A stretch of DNA of 13,518 nt from an uncultured Ruminococcus sp. GTDB taxonomy: Bacteria > Bacillota > Clostridia > Oscillospirales > Acutalibacteraceae. The stretch spans positions 1-13,518 of the forward strand of contig CAMKNF010000038.1 in assembly GCA_946414115.1 (NCBI GenBank), given 5' to 3'. How positions within the stretch are numbered: the stretch's first letter is position 1; the number at the start of each line of letters is the position of its first letter. The position numbers and the translations under genes are program-made. The notes beneath the pieces are model-generated. The model was given only the letters and a program-made list of their open reading frames with translations. It was not told where the DNA came from and ran no database searches. Below are positions 1 through 5,861 of the stretch, in pieces.

Positions 1-1
1 T

Positions 2-2965
2 GTCAATCAGTTCACAGTGGAATATACAAACAACGGACAGAAAGAAAACCGCAGACCGGATATTCTTCTGTTTGTCAACGGTATGCCGTTATGCGTAATT
101 GAACTGAAAAATCCGTCAGACGCCAATGCTACTGTTTATGATGCGTGGGAACAAATCAATATTCGCTACTGGAGAGATATTCCGCACCTTTTACATTACT
201 GTCCTTTGGCGTGTATTTCAGATGGTGTTAAAACAAGACTGGGAACTGTTCGTACGCCTTATGAGCATTTCTACGCTTGGAGAAGAGTAAATGACGGTGA
301 TAAAATATCTACAACTCCCTTTGCAGAAACAGAAACGATGATAAAGGGTGTCTACAGTCCTGCTCGTTTTCTTGAAATTTTCAGAGATTATATTTATTTT
401 CAGGACAGTATTTACGACAGCGACGAACGTGAAATTGTTTGCCGTTATCCGCAGTTCTTTGCAGCAAGATTGCTCAAACAAAGTATAGTGAAATCTGTCG
501 TTGAAAAAAGCGGAAAAGGCGGTACATACTTTGGTGCGACAGGATGCGGAAAAACCTTCACTATGGCATTCCTTGCCCGTCAGCTTGCTCTTCGCTGTAC
601 GGATGTTCCTGAAATCGGTTCTCCGACAATTATTCTGATTGTTGACCGTGAGGATCTTCAAAAGCAGGGAGCAAAGCTTTTTACAAAGAGCAAGGAATTT
701 TTGAACCTCGGCGAAGTATCTGTTGTAAAAAGCAGAGCAGAGTTAAGACAGGAGCTGGGAGCAAGACAAAGCGGAGGTTTTTATATCTGCACTATTCAAA
801 AATTCTGTGACCGTGAAGATGACAAAATCGGTCTTATAAACGACCGCAGGAATATTATATGCTTTTCCGACGAGGCGCACAGAACCCAGCTTGAACATTC
901 AAAAAAGATTCAGTTCAGTAAAGACGCTGATGAAAATATGAAAGCTATGGTTTCAAAGCCGTATGCAAAGGTGTTGAAAGAAGCATTTCCGCTTGCTACC
1001 TTTGTAGGCTTTACAGGCACTCCGATTGCTGAAACATATCAGACCTTTGGCGGTGAGATTGACCGTTACACAATGGATCAGGCTGTTGCAGACGGTTTGA
1101 CGGTATCAATCAAATATCACCCTCGTATTGCAAAGGTTCTGCTTGATAAAGCAAAAGTAAGGGAAATTGAAGCTTACTACAAAAAGTGCGCTGATGACGG
1201 TGCTGCATATGAAGATATTGAAGCAAGCAAAAAAGCTATGAGCTCTATGGAAGTTATTCTCGGAGAACCATCACGACTGGAACGCCTTGCCGTTGATATT
1301 CACGACCATTATGTTTCTGCCTGTAAAGCTGATCCGGACAGAATACAGAAAGCAATGATAGTTTGCTCCAAAAGAAAGATAGCTTATGACCTGCTGCAAA
1401 AGTTCAAGGCTAAATACCCTGAGTGGTTTGAAGAAAAGAAAACACCTGACGGCATTTCGGTATCCGAAGAAGAACTAAAAGAATTGAAGCCTATGCCCTT
1501 TATGGCTATGGTTGCAAGTGTCGGCAGTAACGATGAAACCGAGATGTATAACTACCTTGGCGGTGTGCACAATGACAAGCGTTCCGAAGAATTGGACGCA
1601 GCCTTCAAACAAGACAAGTCAAACTTTCGCATTGTTATTGTTGTAGATATGTGGATTACGGGCTTTGACGTTCCGTCGCTCACATATATGTATAATGATA
1701 AGCCGTTAAAAAAGCATCAGCTTATTCAGACTATCAGCCGAGTAAACAGAAAATACCACGGTAAAGATTACGGTATGATTGTGGATTACATCGGTATTCG
1801 TGATAATATGCGTGAAGCTATGAAGGTTTATGGCGGTGATACTTCCGTTGCACCTACTGCCGATGATGTTGAACAAGCTACAATGGCGTTCAGGGAAGAG
1901 CTTGAAATCCTCAAAAAATTGTTTAGCGATTATGATTTGGCACCATTCCTGAATCCCGACTGTGACCCTGTTGAGCGTTACAAACTGCTTGCAAAGGCTG
2001 CTGAATATGTATTTGCATCAACACAGGAATTACATACTGAATCAAACAGCGGAACTCAAAAGGTTTCATTCAAAACTTACTTTTTACAGACAGTAAAGAG
2101 AATGAGAACTGCATTTGATATTTGTCAGCCTTCCGGTGATCTTGGTGAAGAAGAATCTGCGCTTGCACAATGCTTTATGGCTATAGCAGGATTTGTTCGT
2201 AAAATGAGCGGAACAAGCGAAGTTGATACTGACACGATGAACCGTGCGGTTTCTAAAATGGTTGAAGAAGCGTTAAAATACAACAAGGTAGAAAGTGTTC
2301 TTGAAAGCGGTGAGGAAGAGGATATTTTCTCTCCGGAATATTTTGAAAAGCTGTCAGATGTTAAAATGCCTGCAACTAAACTTGAGATTCTTATTAAAAT
2401 GCTTCGAAAGCAAATAAAGGAATATGGGAAAGTAAATCAGCTAGCGGCAAAAACATTTCAAGAAATGCTTGAAAGAACAATAGAAGAATACCATGAAAGG
2501 CGTAAACACCTTACTGCGGAAGAAGCGGGTGAAACACAGGAGCAGGCGTCAGAAGATATCATTAAGACTGCAACTGAACAAGCATTGTCTATTTTACGTC
2601 AGATGAATGAAAACAGAGAAAGCTTCCGCAAAATAGGTTTGACCTTTGAAGAAAAAGCATTTTACGATATATTGCTTGCTTTGCGTGACCGATATAATTT
2701 TGAGTATGGAACGGACAAGGAAGTCGATGGTGTGGTGGTAAATGATAAGTGCAAAACATTGGCTAAAAAGGTTAAGGAAATAATAGATACAAAATCTTCC
2801 TTTGCTGACTGGCTTAACAATCAGAATGTGCGTAATCAGTTAAAACTTGAAATCAAGATTTGCCTGGTTAAGAATGGTTATCCACCACAGTATAGCCCAG
2901 AAGTATTTAATAAGGTTATGGAGCAGGTTGAAAACTTTGAGGAAAATTCATTTGCATCCCCCTAA
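2..2965 (+). CDS. hsdR: Type I restriction endonuclease subunit R (HsdR), 5'-truncated by window edge
   Basis: This is the motor and nuclease subunit of a type I restriction-modification complex (HsdR2M2S); it translocates unmodified DNA using ATP and cleaves it. The frame is open to the window edge, and the five codons before the GTG at 17 read VNQFT, which fits the family, so that GTG is internal and the true N-terminus (roughly 100 or more residues) lies outside. Numbering from GTG 17, the PD-(D/E)XK nuclease shows D15 and E29-L-K31. Walker A GATGCGKT is at 173-180, DEAH at 285-288, and TGTP at 333-336. A motif VI-like stretch (QTISRVNRKYHGKDYG) follows near residue 570. The C-terminal helical region is complete, ending ENFEENSFASP before TAA. 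All motor and nuclease residues are present, so the subunit should be active if its 5' end is intact. hsdM and hsdS are not in view and are presumably upstream. Confidence 0.95.
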   Translation, partial: VNQFTVEYTNNGQKENRRPDILLFVNGMPLCVIELKNPSDANATVYDAWEQINIRYWRDIPHLLHYCPLACISDGVKTRLGTVRTPYEHFYAWRRVNDGDKISTTPFAETETMIKGVYSPARFLEIFRDYIYFQDSIYDSDEREIVCRYPQFFAARLLKQSIVKSVVEKSGKGGTYFGATGCGKTFTMAFLARQLALRCTDVPEIGSPTIILIVDREDLQKQGAKLFTKSKEFLNLGEVSVVKSRAELRQELGARQSGGFYICTIQKFCDREDDKIGLINDRRNIICFSDEAHRTQLEHSKKIQFSKDADENMKAMVSKPYAKVLKEAFPLATFVGFTGTPIAETYQTFGGEIDRYTMDQAVADGLTVSIKYHPRIAKVLLDKAKVREIEAYYKKCADDGAAYEDIEASKKAMSSMEVILGEPSRLERLAVDIHDHYVSACKADPDRIQKAMIVCSKRKIAYDLLQKFKAKYPEWFEEKKTPDGISVSEEELKELKPMPFMAMVASVGSNDETEMYNYLGGVHNDKRSEELDAAFKQDKSNFRIVIVVDMWITGFDVPSLTYMYNDKPLKKHQLIQTISRVNRKYHGKDYGMIVDYIGIRDNMREAMKVYGGDTSVAPTADDVEQATMAFREELEILKKLFSDYDLAPFLNPDCDPVERYKLLAKAAEYVFASTQELHTESNSGTQKVSFKTYFLQTVKRMRTAFDICQPSGDLGEEESALAQCFMAIAGFVRKMSGTSEVDTDTMNRAVSKMVEEALKYNKVESVLESGEEEDIFSPEYFEKLSDVKMPATKLEILIKMLRKQIKEYGKVNQLAAKTFQEMLERTIEEYHERRKHLTAEEAGETQEQASEDIIKTATEQALSILRQMNENRESFRKIGLTFEEKAFYDILLALRDRYNFEYGTDKEVDGVVVNDKCKTLAKKVKEIIDTKSSFADWLNNQNVRNQLKLEIKICLVKNGYPPQYSPEVFNKVMEQVENFEENSFASP

Positions 2966-2972
2966 AGTGATG

Positions 2973-2990
2973 TAGCTTAAATTTTAGCTA
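2973..2990. promoter_or_regulatory. Imperfect 18-bp palindrome after hsdR, possible operator
   Basis: TAGCTTAAATTTTAGCTA matches its own reverse complement at 16 of 18 positions. It lies eight bases after the hsdR stop and before a weak promoter candidate for the next operon. No T-tract follows, so it is not a convincing terminator. It could be an operator or chance in AT-rich DNA. Confidence 0.25.
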
Positions 2991-3026
2991 AGAATTATCA
3001 TTATGCACCGGCAAAGAACACTCTGA

Positions 3027-3055
3027 TGGTTACTGAGAACTCTGCTCCGTATAGT
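3027..3055 (+). promoter_or_regulatory. Weak sigma-A promoter candidate for the RipA-TIR operon
   Basis: TATAGT (3050-3055) resembles a -10 box. A poor -35 (TGGTTA, 3027-3032, 3 of 6 matches) stands 17 bases upstream. It is placed about 40 bases before the start of the membrane protein gene. The operon may instead be read through from hsdR, since no clear terminator separates them. Confidence 0.25.
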
Positions 3056-3097
3056 TTGATTAAAGATTAATTAATTGCATTTACGAGGTGATTTTTA

Positions 3098-3544
3098 TTG
3101 AAAGACACAGATGATAAAACAGAAATCATTTTAGCACAATGGCAAACTTGTGTTGAAATGGCAAATTCAGTAAGTCAACGTAGAGACACTATGAATAATA
3201 TCTTTATTACATTAAACTTAGCAATTATTGCTGCTGTTTCAATAACATGGGATATAAAATCATTGTTCATTCTTGTAGCTGGAATTGTTGTTTGCACAAT
3301 ATGGATGTTATTTATCCGTAATTATAAATTGCTTAATACTGAAAAATTCAATGTGATAAATTCCATTGAGAATAAGCTACCCGTAAAACCATTTAATGAT
3401 GAGTGGAAAAAACTAAAGAATAACAAAAAATATAAGGGCAGTACAAAATTAGAAAAAACTCTTCCTATAATGTTTATGTTATTGTATTTAATAGCCATTA
3501 TAACCATTATATTTTTAAAGTATTGTTCACAAGGAGGATGTTAG
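3098..3544 (+). CDS. RipA-family-like small integral membrane protein
   Basis: This is a 148-residue protein with three predicted membrane helices: about 34-51, 55-73 and 122-141. Between the second and third helices is a polar segment with the pattern RNYKLLN..KFNVI..IE.KLP....F..EWK.L. Together with an N-terminal soluble helix (AQWQTCVEMANSVSQRRD), this pattern matches from memory what annotation pipelines call 'RipA family octameric membrane protein'. The biochemical role of that family is not clear. The start is TTG at 3098, set by GAGGTG at 3085-3090 seven bases upstream; no ATG suits better. The gene is visibly more AT-rich than hsdR, suggesting separate acquisition. The next gene's ribosome binding site lies inside its last codons, so the two are translationally linked. 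Inference: the membrane partner, perhaps the effector, of the TIR-like protein. Family assignment is moderately sure; the defence role is a guess. Confidence 0.8.
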   Translation: MKDTDDKTEIILAQWQTCVEMANSVSQRRDTMNNIFITLNLAIIAAVSITWDIKSLFILVAGIVVCTIWMLFIRNYKLLNTEKFNVINSIENKLPVKPFNDEWKKLKNNKKYKGSTKLEKTLPIMFMLLYLIAIITIIFLKYCSQGGC

Positions 3545-3545
3545 T

Positions 3546-3941
3546 GTGACATACAATTTGTTTATTAGTCATTCATGGACATATAGTGATGCATATGAAA
3601 AATTAGTTAATATGCTCGATGCCAAACCTTATTTCGAATATAAAAATTATTCAGTCCCTAAAAATGACCCTATTCACAATGCCCCTTATACATATCAGTT
3701 AAAGGAAGCTATCCGCAAACAAATGCAACCAGCAAGTTGCGTTCTTATCTTGGCAGGTGTTTATTCTACATATAGTAAGTGGATTAATATTGAAATTGAA
3801 CTTGCTAATAGTATGAATAAAAAAATAATTGCCATTGAACCTTGGGGCGCAGAAAGAACATCAACCGTTGTAAAAAATGCAGCAGACATAATTGTTAAAT
3901 GGAACACTGATTCTATAGTTAGTGCAATTAGGGGATACTAA
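3546..3941 (+). CDS. TIR-like (DUF1863/MTH538-type) protein
   Basis: A 131-residue single-domain protein of the MTH538 TIR-like fold, the class that includes the Thoeris sensor ThsB. It opens with the strand LFISHSW (5-11). The central stretch AGVYSTYSKWINIEIELA holds an S-x-W-x-x-x-E arrangement (S77, W79, E83), where TIR NADases and signal-making TIRs place their catalytic glutamate. IIAIEPWG (94-101) is the typical following strand, and NAADIIVKW closes the domain. The start is GTG at 3546, one base after the upstream stop, with AAGGAGG at 3531-3537 eight bases before it. This tight spacing to the membrane protein gene implies one functional unit. Known: such TIR proteins make NAD-derived signals or act on signalling pathways in phage defence. 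Inferred: this one signals to, or is controlled by, the membrane partner. No ThsA is visible, so it should not be called Thoeris. Confidence 0.85.
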   Translation: MTYNLFISHSWTYSDAYEKLVNMLDAKPYFEYKNYSVPKNDPIHNAPYTYQLKEAIRKQMQPASCVLILAGVYSTYSKWINIEIELANSMNKKIIAIEPWGAERTSTVVKNAADIIVKWNTDSIVSAIRGY

Positions 3942-3992
3942 AGAAATTATATCTCACTTACCATTTCTGTACTCGAAACATAAAATCATGAG

Positions 3993-4042
3993 AATAAAGA
4001 CCATACAAGAGAATTTAGCTCAAGTATGGTCTTTATTTTCTT
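3993..4042 (+). terminator. Strong Rho-independent terminator after the RipA-TIR operon
   Basis: A perfect 14-bp stem (AATAAAGACCATAC, 3993-4006, with GTATGGTCTTTATT, 4024-4037) encloses a 17-base loop and is followed by TTTTCTT. The AT ends of the stem could let it work on both strands. It isolates the defence-like operon from the SOS-type promoter region downstream. Confidence 0.85.
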
Positions 4043-4304
4043 CAGCTACCTCTTGAAGAAATTACTGAAAACTTACTTTTTGATAAATTCATGATCGAAG
4101 GTCTCAAAGAAGGTACTATTAGTTTTTTACAATAAATGTATAAAAAATCAATTGCACTAATAAAAATTCCAAAAACTTAGAATCCAACTCACTTAAATGT
4201 TGATTTTTGACAGCCTTAGAGTTGCTATATTCGCAACTTTTTCGTTTCACTGTACAGCTTTTGGGACAATAGTAATTCTTATGAATAATATTTTCAAAAT
4301 ATCA
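4043..4304. other. AT-rich intergenic stretch without a convincing gene
   Basis: No coding region with a plausible start and ribosome binding site is visible on either strand. A short open frame at 4046-4135 (LPLEEITENLLFDKFMIE...) reads like the tail of a protein but has no start and overlaps the terminator behind it; it may be a gene remnant. A short hairpin at 4220-4238 and an 8-bp palindrome CTGTACAG near 4250-4257 are the only other structures seen. This may be a junction between the host defence segment and the prophage-like element. Confidence 0.5.
4220..4242 (+). terminator. Short terminator-like hairpin
   Basis: AGTTGC (4220-4225) pairs with GCAACT (4233-4238) over a 7-base loop, and a run of T follows at 4238-4242. 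A 6-bp stem is weak. It could stop stray transcription before the promoter at 4305, but chance is possible. Confidence 0.3.
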
Positions 4305-4333
4305 TTGACAACATCGAAAAACAGGGCTATAAT
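4305..4333 (+). promoter_or_regulatory. Perfect-consensus sigma-A promoter
   Basis: TTGACA (4305-4310) and TATAAT (4328-4333) are separated by exactly 17 bases. This is a full 12 of 12 match to the housekeeping consensus with ideal spacing. Transcription should begin near 4340 and run into the two zinc-ribbon genes after a leader of about 130 bases. A promoter this strong normally needs a repressor, and a LexA-type box sits immediately downstream. Confidence 0.92.
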
Positions 4334-4346
4334 AGAGTTAATAAAT

Positions 4347-4360
4347 CGAACAAATGTTCT
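4347..4360. promoter_or_regulatory. LexA (SOS) operator overlapping the transcript start region
   Basis: CGAACAAATGTTCT fits the Gram-positive LexA consensus CGAACRNRYGTTYG at 13 of 14 positions; only the last base differs. It begins 14 bases after the -10 box, so bound LexA would block initiation or early elongation. Inference: the zinc-ribbon genes, and perhaps the element's induction, are switched on by DNA damage. A phage repressor with a similar half-site (GAAC...GTTC) cannot be excluded. Confidence 0.75.
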
Positions 4361-4384
4361 TAACTTTTGTACGGTTTTGTCACT

Positions 4385-4427
4385 AAGCAGTGCTCTTTCA
4401 GCTTGAAAGATTGTGGAAGTACTGCTT
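4385..4427 (+). promoter_or_regulatory. Two-tier hairpin in the 5' leader
   Basis: AAGCAGT (4385-4391) pairs with ACTGCTT (4421-4427), and inside it CTTTCA (4395-4400) pairs with TGAAAG (4404-4409) over a 3-base loop. It lies in the leader between the LexA box and the first zinc-ribbon gene. No T-tract follows, so it is not a terminator. It could stabilise the mRNA or bind a protein; no known riboswitch class is recognised. Confidence 0.45.
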
Positions 4428-4468
4428 GCCCTGTTAATTGAACGAATATATGAAAGAAGGAATTGAAA

Positions 4469-4660
4469 ATGAGTAGTCAAAATGTAAGATGTCCAATTTG
4501 CGGGTGCTTGAATAAAGGACTTGCTCTTGATGAAACTCACGGTTGGATGGAGTGTATAAAATGTAAAACGGTTGTGCAGATTCAACCGGAAAAATATGTT
4601 AAGAGAGTTCCTGTAATATCAATGAAGGAAGTAAGCAGATTGAATAAGTCTTTAGGTTGA
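4469..4660 (+). CDS. Small Com-like zinc-ribbon protein (63 aa)
   Basis: The protein carries two CxxC knuckles, C8-P-I-C11 and C29-I-K-C32, 17 residues apart, which should bind one zinc ion. The pattern RCPICG...MECIKCKTVV resembles Mu Com-like zinc fingers, which bind mRNA to control translation in phage Mu. That likeness is at the pattern level only. The tail (33-63) is basic and probably flexible. The start is ATG 4469, with AGAAGG at 4455-4460 eight bases before it; an in-frame TTG at 4463 is too close to that site. It is the first gene after the consensus promoter and LexA box and is followed, 19 bases on, by a second zinc ribbon. The function is unknown; a nucleic-acid-binding regulator is the likely class. 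Confidence 0.75.
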   Translation: MSSQNVRCPICGCLNKGLALDETHGWMECIKCKTVVQIQPEKYVKRVPVISMKEVSRLNKSLG

Positions 4661-4679
4661 TTTTTGAGGAGGTTCAATT

Positions 4680-4859
4680 ACGAATAACGAATGGAAACCA
4701 TATCGATGCTATTGCCCTAATTGCGGCAATCTTCTCATCGGATATAAGAATAATGAGAATACGGTAAAATATTCATGCAGCAAATGTAAAATTCATGTGA
4801 TAAGGCGTGAAAAAGGTCGCAGAAGTATCCTTTTTGAAACGTTCAAACCGATAAATTAA
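4680..4859 (+). CDS. Second Com-like zinc-ribbon protein (59 aa), apparent ACG start
   Basis: The frame encodes (M)NNEWKPYRCYCPNCGNLL..., with knuckles C12-P-N-C15 and C33-S-K-C36 and a basic tail (HVIRREKGRR). This is close in layout to Mu Com: CPNCGNLL, then CSKCK-x-HVI. No ATG, GTG or TTG exists in frame between the upstream stop (TGA 4665-4667) and the first cysteine. A strong ribosome binding site GAGGAGG (4666-4672) points at ACG 4680, seven bases on; ATT 4677 is the only other near-start. An ATG-to-ACG change is the simplest reading: either a rare start giving low expression or a recent start-loss mutation. The reading frame itself is intact. It is co-transcribed with the first zinc-ribbon gene. 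Function unknown; a nucleic-acid-binding regulator is inferred. Confidence 0.65.
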   Translation, partial: TNNEWKPYRCYCPNCGNLLIGYKNNENTVKYSCSKCKIHVIRREKGRRSILFETFKPIN

Positions 4860-4860
4860 A

Positions 4861-4964
4861 ATTGAATTCAGCGCAACGACGGAATGGTTGAGTATTAATT
4901 ACTTTGTAATTCCATTTCCAGGTCTGCGTGGTGAAGGTCAGCTGAGTGTACCAGTATTGTTGAA
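4861..4964 (+). promoter_or_regulatory. Possible structured leader with antiterminator segment
   Basis: This stretch precedes a strong terminator. GTCAGC (within 4937-4943) can pair with GCTGAC (4968-4973), the 5' arm of that terminator, giving mutually exclusive folds as in attenuators. GGAAT near 4881 can pair with ATTCC near 4910, and TCAGCTGA is a perfect palindrome. The region also holds an open frame of about 41 codons with no start codon (EFSATTEWLSINYF..., stop at 4978), so it might be a gene tail instead. No known riboswitch family is recognised. Confidence 0.35.
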
Positions 4965-5016
4965 GCCGCTGACAGTTTAGATCTATTTTTAGGTCTATTC
5001 TGTCAGTGGCTTTTTT
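4965..5016 (+). terminator. Strong Rho-independent terminator
   Basis: GCCGCTGACAG (4965-4975) pairs with CTGTCAGTGGC (5000-5010), 11 bp with one G-U pair. Inside, TAGATCT pairs with AGGTCTA (one G-U), and TTTTTT follows at 5011-5016. It ends transcripts from the SOS-type promoter unless the upstream GTCAGC segment captures its 5' arm. Confidence 0.85.
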
Positions 5017-5105
5017 ATTTATAAAAATTAAATTTCAAAGTCTTGAGATGCGCATTAGAGACGGCGGGATACATATTTAGTTAACCTCAAAAAGGGTAAA
5101 GCAAT

Positions 5106-5177
5106 ATGTTCCCACTGTACTTTGTTATGCCCGTTTTAGATTTTGTGCAGTCGGAAAATCAATTGGTTGTTATCTGA
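5106..5177 (+). CDS. Candidate leader peptide ORF (23 aa)
   Basis: ATG 5106 opens a 23-codon frame (MFPLYFVMPVLDFVQSENQL...) ending TGA at 5175-5177. The stop is ten bases before a hairpin that covers the ribosome binding region of the sigma-like gene. That placement is what a translational attenuator would have. The upstream site (AAAGGGTAAAG) is only a weak ribosome binding site, and the peptide is not recognised. The rest of 5017-5105 shows no gene and no convincing promoter. Confidence 0.25.
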   Translation: MFPLYFVMPVLDFVQSENQLVVI

Positions 5178-5187
5178 ATTTGTATCC

Positions 5188-5226
5188 TGTTTGTCTCTGA
5201 TAAGACTCAAGCGGAAAGGACAAACA
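5188..5226 (+). promoter_or_regulatory. Hairpin covering the translation start region of the sigma-like gene
   Basis: TGTTTGTC (5188-5195) pairs perfectly with GACAAACA (5219-5226), which ends one base before the ATG at 5228 and takes in the end of the ribosome binding site (GGAAAGGA, 5213-5220). The loop contains CTCTGATAAGACTC, similar to the loop of the hairpin before the gene at 5860. Inference: a translation control element. Confidence 0.5.
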
Positions 5227-5227
5227 A

Positions 5228-5734
5228 ATGACAAATTCAGAAAAAACAAAGGCAAACAATGAAAAGCAGTATTTCATTCCGATGGAGGTTACAGATGAAA
5301 CTATAGTGGATTTTAACATAAATCCTGAAGAAGTAGTTTGGGCGAAAATCGGTAATAACCGTGTTCGTGTGATTATGGTACCGGCTACGGAGGAGCAGTA
5401 CCGTGAATATATGCGTCCTCTATGGAGAGAAAATAAGCGTATGCAGCGGCACGGAAATGAGACTTCTCTAGATGAGTTGTACGAGGGCACCGAGTATGAA
5501 AAAGCGGATGAATACAGTCTTGAAGACGATGTTTTCAAGAAAGAGCTAATCAGTGAGTTACATAAGGCACTCGATGGTTTGGAAGAAATTGACCGCATCA
5601 TTATGGAAATGTATTCACAAAAATGTTCCGAAACCGAAATCGGACAGGCTGTCGGTATGAGTCAAAAGGGTGTCAATAAACGCAAACATAAAATATTTGA
5701 AAATTTAAAAACAAAACTCAAGAATTTCAGATAG
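5228..5734 (+). CDS. Sigma-70 region 4-like regulatory protein
   Basis: A 168-residue protein. The C-terminal part (about 108-165) is a sigma-70 region 4 helix-turn-helix: ALDGLEEIDRIIMEMYSQKCSETEIGQAVGMSQKGVNKRKHKIFENL. Helix two (SETEIGQAVG) and the recognition helix (SQKGVNKRKH) are clear. The first 60 residues (FIPMEVTDETIVDF..., VVWAKIGNNRVRVIMVPAT) form a beta-rich module, followed by a charged helical linker. There is no region 2, so it cannot melt a promoter as a complete sigma factor. Proteins of this layout occur in clostridial prophages and conjugative elements, probably as transcription regulators; that role is inferred. The start is ATG 5228, seven bases after GGAAAGGA. A hairpin over the start and a terminator just after the stop make it a self-contained, likely tightly controlled unit. 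Confidence 0.8.
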   Translation: MTNSEKTKANNEKQYFIPMEVTDETIVDFNINPEEVVWAKIGNNRVRVIMVPATEEQYREYMRPLWRENKRMQRHGNETSLDELYEGTEYEKADEYSLEDDVFKKELISELHKALDGLEEIDRIIMEMYSQKCSETEIGQAVGMSQKGVNKRKHKIFENLKTKLKNFR

Positions 5735-5739
5735 TGTTG

Positions 5740-5782
5740 TTTCTGCTCCGCTTTGTCAAATTCAGGTGGGGCAGAAATTTTT
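5740..5782 (+). terminator. Rho-independent terminator after the sigma-like gene
   Basis: TTTCTGCTCC (5740-5749) pairs with GGGGCAGAAA (5768-5777), 10 bp with one G-U pair, followed by TTTTT. It begins six bases after the stop codon. Confidence 0.8.
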
Positions 5783-5809
5783 ATAATTTTAGTTCTTAAA
5801 ATTACACAT

Positions 5810-5861
5810 ACTGTCCTTTTACTCTCAGAGGGGCAAAGATAAGCCACTCGGAGAGGACGGT
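5810..5861 (+). promoter_or_regulatory. Hairpin sequestering the ribosome binding site and GTG of the next gene
   Basis: ACTGTCC (5810-5816) pairs with GGACGGT (5855-5861; one G-U), so the 3' arm takes in the ribosome binding site GGAGAGGA (5850-5857) and the first two bases of the GTG at 5860. The inner part GATAAGCCACTCGGAGAGGAC resembles GATAAGACTCAAGCGGAAAGGAC before the sigma-like gene. Bases 5812-5829 also match 10287-10304 at 16 of 18 positions. Confidence 0.45.

Noticed and set aside
218..661. 147-aa reverse-strand ORF
   Set aside because: It is antisense to conserved HsdR coding sequence, with no domain pattern.
2999..3070. Short open frame (YHYAPAKNTLMVTENSAPYSLIKD) after hsdR
   Set aside because: It has about two dozen codons with no suitable start or ribosome binding site and no recognised relative.
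3098..3941. Calling the pair a Thoeris system
   Set aside because: No ThsA with a SIR2, macro or SLOG domain is present; only the TIR-like component resembles Thoeris.
4046..4135. Open frame LPLEEITENLLFDKFMIE..., possible gene tail
   Set aside because: There is no start codon, it backs onto a terminator, and I cannot match it to a family; it is noted only as a possible remnant.
4197..4406. 69-aa forward ORF across the promoter and LexA box
   Set aside because: It has no ribosome binding site and passes through the -35, -10 and LexA sites; the regulatory reading explains the sequence better.
4247..4585. 112-aa reverse-strand ORF across the promoter and first zinc-ribbon gene
   Set aside because: It runs antisense through a consensus promoter and a coding gene and has no family features.
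5228..5734. Calling this gene a complete sigma factor
   Set aside because: Only region 4 is visible; there is no region 2, so it cannot be a stand-alone sigma factor.
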